Source of the DNA: Telmatospirillum siberiense
GTDB lineage: Bacteria; Pseudomonadota; Alphaproteobacteria; Rhodospirillales; Magnetospirillaceae
NCBI RefSeq assembly: GCF_002845745.1
Contig: NZ_PIUM01000006.1
Location: forward strand, 62,001-126,000
Reading direction: 5' to 3'
Length of the DNA: 64,000 nucleotides
Below, in pieces: positions 43,846 through 52,125 of the stretch; within the stretch, counting starts at the first letter, position 1; every line of letters begins with the position of its first letter. The position numbers were made by a program, and so were the translations under genes. Under the pieces are notes generated by a model, which saw only the letters and a list, made by a program, of their open reading frames with translations, was not told the origin of the DNA and made no database searches.

Positions 43846-44259
43846 AATGTAGGCTGGACGGGCAGCAACGGCAAGCCGGTCGGAAGGAAACAGGCGAGGA
43901 GAGTGGTGACGAATCAGGAAACCGGGAAGGGGGAGGAGAGCGTAAGGGGGCGTGAGTGGGGCGGTGGATCGATCAAAGCCGGTGTAAGGCAAGATGAAGC
44001 AGTGGCGCCATCCCTGCCGGGGATGCCGCTAAGTCATTGTCTGCACATCATATTTTTGTGTGTTCTATGGCGCTATGGTGAATTCGGCCAGCGCCATGAG
44101 ATGTATAAGTCATTGATTTTTCGGGAAACGGCAGGCGCCTGTCCTCGACGGCAATGTGTTTTTCCAGTAACGGAGCAGGGATTAAATGTCCTTTCCAAGC
44201 AGCATGGTCGCTCCGGAGCGACTATCGGCCGCGCGCGAGGTCGCGCCGCTGGGCCGCGT
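43846..44259. other. Intergenic stretch without a supported gene
   Basis: About 410 bases between the parD operator and the GNAT remnant. Open frames in it lack recognisable domains. From about 44222 it resembles the sequence beyond the intact GNAT gene (39957-39991), so the duplication begins here. Confidence 0.4.
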
Positions 44260-44610
44260 TCAGAGCTTACCGACCTCATCAAGGATCGCTCGTACCGTCT
44301 TGAGCGACAGCACGAGCGTCAGCGGCGTATCCTCAAGCCGCAGCGCTCCATAACCCTCATACCATTCAGCCGCCCGCGCGTTTTTGGCATCGATCACCAT
44401 CATGATTCCGCCGCTTTCAGCCGCGACACGCAGGCAGCGTTTTCCAGCGGCGAGCAAGAGCTGGCCGCCAAGGCCTCGCCCCTGAAGATCCTTGTCCGTG
44501 GCGAGCCGCGCGAGCAGGAAGCCGCCCGCTGCGTGACGGGGTGGGCTGGCCCTTCCTCAATGCCTCCGGCAATCGGTCATAGGCCAGCGACGATGGCGCG
44601 AGGTTGTAGA
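44260..44610 (-). pseudogene. Truncated, frameshifted copy of the TacT-like gene
   Basis: Near-identical to the 3' two-thirds of the GNAT gene at 39992. A four-base insertion near 44542 (GGGGTGGGCTGG versus GGGGCTGG) breaks the frame, and homology stops near 44610. No antitoxin gene remains beside it. Confidence 0.85.
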
Positions 44611-44612
44611 AT

Positions 44613-44744
44613 CTCAAGGACGCGGCGCATCGCATTTGGCAGGAGAAGGAGGTTGCCGACGAAACTTCGGGTAATACGATCGCCTCTTTAACAAAGTTCC
44701 TGTCGTTGAAGAAAACGGCGGCGGTGGAATTGATTAGGTTATAG
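44613..44744 (+). pseudogene. Orphan 3' gene fragment
   Basis: At the point where GNAT homology ends, a plus-strand frame of 43 codons (KDAAHRIWQEKEVADETSG and on to ELIRL) runs to a stop. It has coding character but no start and no recognised family. Confidence 0.3.
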
Positions 44745-45081
44745 GACGCAGGGCCTTCTGGCCTCGGTGATATTCGAAATGACATCGGCCATGCAGAAGT
44801 TGAAGTCGGCGGCGGCACGAATTGAATCTCCGCATGTCATCCGCATGGCAGCTTTGACAATCCGGGATGGATCTCTTGCCCTTGGCTACGGTGACGACAA
44901 TCGTGTTCGTCCATGTGCACTCGTGGGCGTAATCCATATGGTGGATGACGAGGCCCTTTGAACCCATCGTTCTGAAGCAGACAGTGCACGTCTCTGCCTG
45001 TCGCAAACGCAGTTGGCCCGCCATGAACCGGTTCTTGCAGACATCGCGCTGGAAACGCGTGATGGAGTCGGAGTGGGGCAT
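44734..45081 (-). CDS. HNH-like small protein
   Basis: 115 residues from ATG 45081 (44734-45123 is the maximal frame). TCTVCFRTMGSKGLVIHHMD provides CxxC then HH, and DCQSCHADD provides a second CxxC-H, as in HNH/zinc-ribbon nucleases. The fold call is by pattern only. Low GC relative to the core. Confidence 0.45.
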   Translation of the reverse strand: MPHSDSITRFQRDVCKNRFMAGQLRLRQAETCTVCFRTMGSKGLVIHHMDYAHECTWTNTIVVTVAKGKRSIPDCQSCHADDMRRFNSCRRRLQLLHGRCHFEYHRGQKALRPIT

Positions 45082-45247
45082 GGTGACGTGATGGATGCTC
45101 GGAATTTGTTGAAATAGCAGCATAAACTATAGTTTTTTTCCAAAATGGAAACGTTATATTTGACGTGAAATTCGTTCGTGGCCATCGCTTTGCGGTGATT
45201 TCATTGGGCACCGAAATCCAGCGGGACGACGGAGGCCAAGCGCTTTT

Positions 45248-45288
45248 CTTGGGCAAATCTTGCTACTAAGTAGTAAGATTTGCCCAAG
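45248..45288 (+). promoter_or_regulatory. Large operator palindrome upstream of parD
   Basis: CTTGGGCAAATCTTGCTACT and its inverse (45269-45288) form 20-base arms with one mismatch and a one-base centre. It ends 22 bases before the parD-like start, where a ribbon-helix-helix autorepressor would bind. Confidence 0.7.
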
Positions 45289-45309
45289 TTAGAGATTTGG
45301 AGATTCGCT

Positions 45310-45600
45310 ATGCCCGATGTCCAAAAAGTCAGTATTGCCCTGACCGGCGAGCAGCTTGCTTGCATTCGGGCCGCCGTCGATGCTGGGGAATATGCGACGA
45401 CCAGCGAGGTTGTCCGGGACGCCATCCGGGACTGGCAATTCAAGCGCGAATTGCGACAGGAGGATATCAAGCGTCTTCGTCAGTTATGGGGTGAGGGGAA
45501 GGCCAGTGGCCCCGCTGAGCTATTGAGTTTTGATGCGCTGAGGCTGGAGGCGCAGCGGCGATTGCAGGAAGCGAGGAAAGAACCGGACGTTGCCGGTTGA
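45310..45600 (+). CDS. ParD-like antitoxin
   Basis: A 96-residue ParD protein from ATG 45310 ([35 protein letters not shown]) with a basic C-terminal half. It overlaps the following toxin gene by 11 bases. The partner toxin appears damaged. Confidence 0.9.
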   Translation: MPDVQKVSIALTGEQLACIRAAVDAGEYATTSEVVRDAIRDWQFKRELRQEDIKRLRQLWGEGKASGPAELLSFDALRLEAQRRLQEARKEPDVAG

Positions 45601-45886
45601 ATTGTTCCGCTCGCCCCAGGCGCAGCGGGATTTGCTCGATATCTACGTGGTTATCGGCCTCGACGATCCGTTGGCGGCCGAGAGGGTCTATGATCGCATT
45701 GAAACCAGAACGAAGGAGTTGCTTGATCACCCTCGGCTTGGGCCGCGTTGCCGCGACATCAGCCCTTCTGCGCGCGTCCTCGTCGAAGGGCCGTATCTGA
45801 TCCTTTATGAAACGCACCCGGATATGGATGATGGTCCGGTGGCCCGGGATGGCAATCGCGGATCAATGAGGCGCTGCGAAAGGTGA
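45590..45886 (+). pseudogene. ParE-like toxin gene with a replaced 3' end
   Basis: From TTG 45590 the frame gives [20 protein letters not shown] and ends its ParE similarity at GPYLILYETHPD. The last ~20 residues (DDGPVARDGNRGSMRRCER) are unlike ParE and lack the closing VRVxDGxRD motif. In another frame the same DNA encodes a BrnA-like tail, so a recombination removed the toxin C-terminus. Confidence 0.7.
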
Positions 45887-45894
45887 TAGGGTAG
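45832..45894 (+). pseudogene. BrnA antitoxin 3' remnant
   Basis: The frame gives SGGPGWQSRINEALRKVIG before TAG, matching the GxGWQxRINxALR ending of BrnA antitoxins. Only about 20 codons remain, fused out of frame to the ParE-like gene. Confidence 0.6.
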
Positions 45895-46042
45895 TAAAGC
45901 CCCGTCGTGGCGAACCGTGCGCGAGGTCGCGCCGCTGGCCACGGTCCATCCGAGGGCTGCCTGAAACCGGCGTGCGGCGTCGTCAATGCGCGAATGCCGC
46001 ACCAGCGCCGCAAACGCTGGGCAACTGTCTGATTTTTCACGT

Positions 46043-46060
46043 TAATCCGCGTGTCGGGGG
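46043..46060 (+). repeat. Direct repeat B, distal copy (tRNA-Met fragment)
   Basis: TAATCCGCGTGTCGGGGG, identical to tRNA-Met positions 33570-33587, three bases before the stop codon of the minus-strand alcohol dehydrogenase gene. It marks the outer border of the accessory region. Confidence 0.65.
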
Positions 46061-46062
46061 GC

Positions 46063-47217
46063 TCACAGGGCTCGGCTCAGAATCTCGGCCATTTCCTTCG
46101 CGTTCAGGAGGATCGGGTTGCCCTTCATGCTGCTGGCGCCGGCGGCTTTCGCAATGACCGTCTCGAAATGGTCGGAGCGAAGGCCGTAGGCGGCCAGGCC
46201 GGGCACCCTCAGGTCGGCGCAGAGCTCGCGGATCCAGGCCACGCCGTCGACGGCGGTCGCGCCCGCCTTGCCGGTCAGAATCCGGGCCACCTCGTCATGG
46301 CGCGCCAAGACGGGATTGGAAGGATCGCGGGTGAGCAGGGCCTTGACATTCACCGACATCGCATGGGGCAGCAGGGCGGCGCAAACCGCGCCGTGCGGCG
46401 CTTCAAACATCCCGCCCAAGGTGCCGGCGAACCCATGCACGGCGCCCAGTTTCGCGTTGGCCAGCGCAAGACCGCCCAAAAGACTGGTCATGGCCATGTC
46501 CTCGCGGGCGGCGGCGTCGCTGCCGTCGGCAAAGGCCTTGCGCAGGGACCGCGCCGTCCGGGCCATGCCCTCGCGGCAGAACCCGTCGGTGATGGGATTG
46601 GCCGCGTTCGAGAGGAACGGCTCGATGACCTGGGTCAGGGCATCCAGTCCGGTGGCGGCGGTGACGGCCGGCGGGACGCTCAAGGTCAATTCCGGATCGA
46701 CGACGACCAGACGGGGCAGCATCAGCGGGCTGCGCAGGCTGACCTTCATTCTGTGGATGGGGGAGCTTAGAACCGCGTTCCTCGTCACCTCGGCCCCGGT
46801 TCCGGCGGTGGTCGGGATGGCGATAAAGGGCAGCGGCGCCTGCGACAGGGCGCGTCCTTTTCCGATGATTTCCAGATAATCCAGGACCTCCCCCGGATTG
46901 CTCAGCATGGCGGCGATCGCCTTGCCGGCATCCAGGGGGCTGCCGCCGCCAAAGCCGATCACCATGTCACAGCCTTCCATCCTGGCCAAGGCGACGCCCC
47001 GCTCGACCGTTTCGATGGAAGGCTCGTGGGGCACGGCAAAGCGAATCGCCTGGATCCCATGCGGGGTGAGGCTTGCCAGGAGCGGCGCCGTCCGCTCGGT
47101 CGCGGCGCCGGTGACCAGCAGAGCGCGGCGTCCCATGGACGCCGCCATGCGTCCGACATCTTTGACGGTTCCCATGCCGAAGACAATCCGGCCGGCCGTC
47201 GCAAATTCGAAATTCAT
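46063..47217 (-). CDS. Iron-containing (group III) alcohol dehydrogenase
   Basis: 384 residues from ATG 47217, with GAGGAGAGGG upstream. NAD-binding is seen in MVIGFGGGSPLDAGKAIAAM, and AIPTTAGTGAEVTRNAV is the Fe-ADH signature. Metal ligands lie in ANAKLGAVHGFAGTLGG and FEAPHGAVCAALLPH. The substrate is an unknown short alcohol or aldehyde, or maleylacetate-like. First core gene beyond the island; divergent from the polyketide cluster. Confidence 0.92.
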   Translation of the reverse strand: MNFEFATAGRIVFGMGTVKDVGRMAASMGRRALLVTGAATERTAPLLASLTPHGIQAIRFAVPHEPSIETVERGVALARMEGCDMVIGFGGGSPLDAGKAIAAMLSNPGEVLDYLEIIGKGRALSQAPLPFIAIPTTAGTGAEVTRNAVLSSPIHRMKVSLRSPLMLPRLVVVDPELTLSVPPAVTAATGLDALTQVIEPFLSNAANPITDGFCREGMARTARSLRKAFADGSDAAAREDMAMTSLLGGLALANAKLGAVHGFAGTLGGMFEAPHGAVCAALLPHAMSVNVKALLTRDPSNPVLARHDEVARILTGKAGATAVDGVAWIRELCADLRVPGLAAYGLRSDHFETVIAKAAGASSMKGNPILLNAKEMAEILSRAL

Positions 47218-47640
47218 GGCGTATCCCTCTCCTCGTGGTTTTGGTCTTCCCCCGTCGTCGCCTTTACCTGTGGAAATCATGATCGCGCGCGGCGCGCCGG
47301 GGCGGACGGGCAAAACGGGCGCTGTCGCCGGCCGACGCGCTCACTCTACCGCCAAAGTCATCCTGCCCAAAGGAGGGTCTCCCAGCTTCCGCCACCCGCG
47401 TCCCTCTGAGTAGATTCCGAGCCTTCCCCTGAAGCTCCGCCTGCGCCTAGCCTCCCATTCATATGTTCTGTCCGGCCGATCACGACCAAGCCTGGTCCAT
47501 TCACAGTGCTCCATCGGAAAGCTCGTGAACTCCCGTGACCTGCCATCTCGCGGTCACATCGGCGGGTCGTCGCCAGGCTGGTTTTAAGGAAATGTCTCCA
47601 ATCGCCGGAACAATAAACGTCCTCTCATGCAGGTGCGTTC
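47218..47640. other. Divergent intergenic region
   Basis: About 420 bases between the alcohol dehydrogenase and the polyketide synthase genes. No gene, RNA or clear operator is visible; both promoters should lie here. Confidence 0.45.
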
Positions 47641-48693
47641 ATGCCCCAGTCCGCCAAGCTTTTATCCGTTGCGACCGCCGTGCCGCCTTTTTGCTTCGAG
47701 CAGGTCGATGTCGCCGCCGCGGCGCAGCGGGAATTCGCCGCTCGGTTCAATGATTTCGAACGTTTGGCAAAGGTATTCAAGACCGCCCGAATTATGCGGC
47801 GCTACGCGGTGCGGCCCCTCGAATGGTATTTCGAACCGTTGGGTTGGCCCGAGCGAAGCGAAGCCTATCTGGATGGTGGCTGCCGTTTATTCGTCGATGC
47901 GGCAACCAAGGCGCTCGATGCCGCCGGCATCGGCGCGGCGGAGGTCGACACGGTGGTCACGGTTTCGTCGACTGGCATCGCGACGCCCAGCCTCGAAGCC
48001 CGGGTCGCCGGTCGCATGGGTTTCCGCGCCGACGTCGAGCGGGTGCCGGTATTCGGCCTCGGTTGTGCCGGGGGCGTTTCCGGGCTCTCACTGGCGTCCC
48101 GCCTCGCTCAATCCCGTCCCGGCAGCACCGTGCTGCTGGTCGCGCTCGAACTGTGCACGCTGTCGTTTCGCCTCGATGAACTGACCAAGGCGAACATCGT
48201 CGCCACCGCGCTGTTCGGCGACGGTGCCGCGGCCTGCGTGCTGCGGGCCGGCGAAACAGGCATTGCCGACATTGAAATGAGCGGCCAGCACACTTGGCCC
48301 GACACCCTCGGCATCATGGGCTGGTCGATCGATCCTCAAGGATTCGGGGTCATTTTCGATCGCGCCATACCGCCCTTCGCGGAAGAGCATATGGCCCCGG
48401 CTGTAAACGGAATTCTCGACCGGGCCGGGTTGGGGTTCGGCGATATCGACCGCTTCGCCTTCCATCCCGGCGGCACCAAGGTCCTCACCGCGTTGGAGCG
48501 TGCCTTCTCGCTGGGGCAGGGGGCTCTCGACCACGAGCGCGACATCCTGGTGGAATATGGCAATATGTCGGCCCCGACCGCATTCTTCGTTCTGGAGCGC
48601 ATCATGCGGGCCGGGCTTCCCGCCCGGACATTATTGACCGCGATGGGGCCGGGCTTCACCGCGAGTTGCGTCTCTCTCAAGAAGGCCGCATGA
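47641..48693 (+). CDS. Type III polyketide synthase
   Basis: A 350-residue chalcone-synthase-fold enzyme. The catalytic triad is Cys142 (GLGCAGG), His275 (FHPGGTK) and Asn308 (YGNMSAPT). It condenses an acyl-CoA starter with malonyl-CoA to make alkylpyrones or resorcinols. The neighbouring ICMT-like methyltransferase (4-base overlap) repeats the bpsA-bpsB pairing of Bacillus, in which alkylpyrones are O-methylated. Confidence 0.93.
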   Translation: MPQSAKLLSVATAVPPFCFEQVDVAAAAQREFAARFNDFERLAKVFKTARIMRRYAVRPLEWYFEPLGWPERSEAYLDGGCRLFVDAATKALDAAGIGAAEVDTVVTVSSTGIATPSLEARVAGRMGFRADVERVPVFGLGCAGGVSGLSLASRLAQSRPGSTVLLVALELCTLSFRLDELTKANIVATALFGDGAAACVLRAGETGIADIEMSGQHTWPDTLGIMGWSIDPQGFGVIFDRAIPPFAEEHMAPAVNGILDRAGLGFGDIDRFAFHPGGTKVLTALERAFSLGQGALDHERDILVEYGNMSAPTAFFVLERIMRAGLPARTLLTAMGPGFTASCVSLKKAA

Positions 48694-49184
48694 CGGCCGC
48701 AGCCCTCCTGTTGGTCCTTGTCACGGCGGAGCGGTTGGCCGAACTTTGGCTCGCCCGGCGCAATACGGCGGCTCTTGTGGCAAGAGGGGCGTTCGAGGCC
48801 GCATCGGGGCACTATCCGCTGATCGTTCTGCTGCATGCCTCCTGGCTCGCGGGTTTATGGCTGTTCGGCTGGGCGCGCCCCCTCAATCCCGGCTGGCTGG
48901 CAATCTTTGTCGTCTTGCAGGGGCTGAGGGTGTGGGTGCTGACGACCCTGGCGGGGCGCTGGACGACGCGCATCATCATTCTTCCCGGTGCTCCGCTGGT
49001 GACGCGCGGCCCTTATCGCTTTCTGTCTCATCCCAATTATCTCGTGGTGATCGGCGAGATCGCCATCCTGCCGCTCTGTCTGGGTTTGTTCTGGTACGCG
49101 CTGGTCTTTTCGGTGGCGAATGCCGTCATTTTGGCCATCCGCATCCGGGCGGAGAATGCCGCGCTGTCGGAGCGTGGCGCCTGA
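48690..49184 (+). CDS. Isoprenylcysteine carboxyl methyltransferase-like membrane protein
   Basis: 164 residues with four to five hydrophobic helices. RGPYRFLSHPNYLVVIGEI at about 111-130 is the SAM-binding signature of the ICMT/PEMT superfamily, and RIRAENAAL near the end carries the conserved Glu. It overlaps the synthase and MFS genes by 4 bases and 1 base. Likely an O-methyltransferase for the polyketide. Confidence 0.88.
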   Translation: MTAAALLLVLVTAERLAELWLARRNTAALVARGAFEAASGHYPLIVLLHASWLAGLWLFGWARPLNPGWLAIFVVLQGLRVWVLTTLAGRWTTRIIILPGAPLVTRGPYRFLSHPNYLVVIGEIAILPLCLGLFWYALVFSVANAVILAIRIRAENAALSERGA

Positions 49185-50893
49185 TGCCGGTGGGGAATGT
49201 CGGATTGGCGCCAAGGCCGATGACGAAAACCTGGATCGGTTTTGCGACCATGTGCATCGGCATGTTCATGGCGATTCTCGACGTTCAGGTGGTGGCGACG
49301 TCGCTGCCGACGATTCAGGGCGCCCTGGCCATCGCGCCGGACCGGATGAGTTGGATCCAGACCGCCTATCTTATCGCCGAAGTGGTGGCGATTCCGCTCA
49401 CCGGCTTTCTGACGCGGCTGCTCGGCATGCGCTGGCTGTTCGTTTTGGCCATCGCCATTTTTTCGCTGGCCTCCCTGGGTTGCGCCGCCAGCGACAGCTT
49501 CGCCCTATTGATTTCCTGGCGGGTATTGCAGGGATTTTCCGGCGGGACTCTCATTCCGTCCGTCTTCTCGGCTGTTTTCCTTCTTTTTTCGGTAAAGCGC
49601 CAGGATCTCGCCACCATGCTGGCCGGCGTGCTGGCGGTCCTGGCGCCGACCGTGGGTCCGGTGGTGGGCGGTTGGATCACCGACACTTATTCCTGGCATT
49701 GGCTGTTCCTGATCAATGTCGTCCCCGGCATCCTCTCTGCCGTCCTTGCCGGTTTCCTGCTGCCGAAAACGCCGGGGCGGCTGAGAGAAGCCCGAACACT
49801 GGATTTTCCGTCGCTGATGCTGATCGCGATCACCTTGACGGCGCTGGAAATAGCCCTCAAGGAGGCGCCGCACCGGGGCTGGACCTCCGGCCTCGTGCAG
49901 GGGTTGCTGGTTCTCAGCCTGGCCGGTTCGGCCGGCTTCGTGCGACGTACCATCCGCGCGACCCATCCCATCGTCGATCTCCACAGCTTTGGCGATCGAA
50001 GTTTCACCATCGGCTGCCTGTTGAGTTTCGTGCTGGGAATCGGGCTGTTCGGCTCGGTCTATCTCATGCCGGTCTTTCTCGCCTTCGTGCGCGACCATGA
50101 TGCGTTGGAGATCGGCACGACCATGCTGGTGACCGGCGTGGCGCAGCTCCTGATCGCACCGGTTGCCGTCATGCTCGAGCGGCACCTCGACGCCCGTTTG
50201 CTGACGATGGCCGGCTTTGCGTTATTTGCCGCCGGTCTCGGGCTCAGCGCGGGGCAAACGCCGCAAACCGACTATGCCGGGATGCTCTGGCCCCAGATCA
50301 TCCGAGGTCTGGCCATCATGTTCTGCCTGTTGCCGCCGACCCGGCTGGCCCTCGGCAGCCTGGAGGCGAGCCGCGTGCCCGATGCGAGCGGCCTGTTCAA
50401 CCTGATGCGCAATCTCGGCGGCGCCATCGGTCTTGCCTTGATCGACACCGTCATTTACAGCCGTTCGGTCCTGCATAGCGGCGAAATCATCGAACGATTG
50501 CGCGCGGGCGATATGGCGACGGCCAAGTTCGTCGGTCTTCCGCTTCAATATTTCGCCGCCCATTGGACCGAACCGCTCAATGCCGATACGCAGGAAATCG
50601 TGCGGGTTCTGGTCGAAAAAGCCTCGCTGACCGAAGCCATCAACGATGCCTGGGCGATGATCGCCATTCTAACGTTTGCCGCCTTGATCTGCGTGCCGTT
50701 CGCCAAGCGATCGCCACGAGGGCGAGATATTCCTCCACGAATTACCCGACGCGAATTTTCACAAGGAACTGCTCCACCTGATCGGAGAGCCGTGTTGCTT
50801 GAGTGGACAGCATCACGACCGCCGAGGACAGTTCCTTCGCCGTCGTGTCGGTTTTCCCGGCGAGCCCCCCCACGGCGACGATCGTCTCATTGA
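49184..50893 (+). CDS. MFS transporter, DHA2 (EmrB/QacA-like)
   Basis: 569 residues from ATG 49184 (ATG 49220 possible). Fourteen-helix DHA2 features: [20 protein letters not shown] in helix 1, motif C-like [21 protein letters not shown], and a C-terminal [20 protein letters not shown]. It probably exports the methylated polyketide. The last 152 bases run antisense through the 3' end of the chemoreceptor gene, adding an Arg/Pro-rich tail unlike any transporter, which suggests loss of the original stop. Confidence 0.9.
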   Translation: MPVGNVGLAPRPMTKTWIGFATMCIGMFMAILDVQVVATSLPTIQGALAIAPDRMSWIQTAYLIAEVVAIPLTGFLTRLLGMRWLFVLAIAIFSLASLGCAASDSFALLISWRVLQGFSGGTLIPSVFSAVFLLFSVKRQDLATMLAGVLAVLAPTVGPVVGGWITDTYSWHWLFLINVVPGILSAVLAGFLLPKTPGRLREARTLDFPSLMLIAITLTALEIALKEAPHRGWTSGLVQGLLVLSLAGSAGFVRRTIRATHPIVDLHSFGDRSFTIGCLLSFVLGIGLFGSVYLMPVFLAFVRDHDALEIGTTMLVTGVAQLLIAPVAVMLERHLDARLLTMAGFALFAAGLGLSAGQTPQTDYAGMLWPQIIRGLAIMFCLLPPTRLALGSLEASRVPDASGLFNLMRNLGGAIGLALIDTVIYSRSVLHSGEIIERLRAGDMATAKFVGLPLQYFAAHWTEPLNADTQEIVRVLVEKASLTEAINDAWAMIAILTFAALICVPFAKRSPRGRDIPPRITRREFSQGTAPPDRRAVLLEWTASRPPRTVPSPSCRFSRRAPPRRRSSH

Positions 50894-52079
50894 CCTGGAC
50901 GCTGCCTTGCGAGGCTCCCTCGATGTTGCGCGCGATCTCCTGCGTCGCCGCGCTCTGCTGTTCCACCGCCGAGGCGACGGAGGTCGAGATTTCGTTAATG
51001 TCGCCGATCGTGTTGCCGATGCTTTGAATTGCGTTCACCGCGTCATGCGTGGCGTTTTGAACCGCCGAGATCTGCGAGGAGATTTCCTTGGTCGCCCTGG
51101 CGGTCTGATTGGCGAGATTCTTCACCTCGCCGGCCACCACGGCGAATCCCTTGCCCGCATCCCCCGCCCGCGCCGCCTCGATGGTGGCGTTCAGCGCCAG
51201 GAGGTTGGTCTGGGAAGCGATGTTGTTGATGAGATTGACCACGTCGCCGATCTTGCCCACCGCGTCGGCAAGACCCTGAACCAATTGATTGGTCCGTTGC
51301 GCCTCGCCAACCGCCGTTTGAGCGATCTGGGCCGACTTGCCGACCAGCGAGGCGATTTCCTGAATCGATCCCGTCAGTTCCTCGGTTGCCGAGGCCACGG
51401 TGCTGATGTTCGCGCTGGTGTTCTGCGCGGCTCTCGTCGCGGTTTGAGCCTGGTTCGCGGTTTGGTTGGCCACGCTTGCCATGGTCTCCACCGCCGCCTC
51501 GAGTTGCGTGACGGAGGAAGAGACCGTACCGACCACGCTGGAAACGTTCTGTTCGAATTCCGTGGCGGTTCCGTTCAGAACCGTCGCCGCCTGCTCCTGG
51601 GCGGAATGCATGTAGGCGGCCGAGGCCAGCTCGATTTCGAAATTCACGACTTTGGTAAGAGCTTCCACCGCCGCGCGCAGTTTGTCCGGCTTCTTGCGAT
51701 AATGTTCCGACACGGAGATGATCATTCTGGAAAGAACATTTGTATAGAAGCAGAAATACCAACGCAGCGCCAACCCCTGCTTCTGTCGTTTGGAGAAGAG
51801 GGTGACGCAATGTTCCATTTGGTCGTTTGTAAACTGTGCCGGCAATATATCATTGACCCAGTGAGATCGCTGGGCGGCGACGGCATCCTCCAGATTAACG
51901 CCGGCGTATGCTTTCTGGACCTCCGGCGATTTCATGATTTTTGAGAAGCTATCCCGGACCGCGCCCTCGATCATCGTCTCGATGAGGGGCTTGCACTCCG
52001 CTATCACCTCGCGCGTATTTTGATCGATCCCCATTGAGGCGATACGACTTTCTCTTTCAATATCAAGCGTCTTGCTCAT
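50742..52079 (-). CDS. Globin-coupled methyl-accepting chemotaxis protein
   Basis: 445 residues with no membrane helices. Residues about 10-165 match the protoglobin sensor domain ([20 protein letters not shown] to a [15 protein letters not shown] helix), with His in [11 protein letters not shown] as a candidate heme ligand. The MCP signalling domain follows, with hairpin tip [20 protein letters not shown]. It probably senses O2 or another gas and signals to CheA. Confidence 0.88.
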   Translation of the reverse strand: MSKTLDIERESRIASMGIDQNTREVIAECKPLIETMIEGAVRDSFSKIMKSPEVQKAYAGVNLEDAVAAQRSHWVNDILPAQFTNDQMEHCVTLFSKRQKQGLALRWYFCFYTNVLSRMIISVSEHYRKKPDKLRAAVEALTKVVNFEIELASAAYMHSAQEQAATVLNGTATEFEQNVSSVVGTVSSSVTQLEAAVETMASVANQTANQAQTATRAAQNTSANISTVASATEELTGSIQEIASLVGKSAQIAQTAVGEAQRTNQLVQGLADAVGKIGDVVNLINNIASQTNLLALNATIEAARAGDAGKGFAVVAGEVKNLANQTARATKEISSQISAVQNATHDAVNAIQSIGNTIGDINEISTSVASAVEQQSAATQEIARNIEGASQGSVQVNETIVAVGGLAGKTDTTAKELSSAVVMLSTQATRLSDQVEQFLVKIRVG

Positions 52080-52125
52080 TGCTGTTTCCTCATATTGTAA
52101 ATTTTTGATTATCGGAGCCGCTCAA

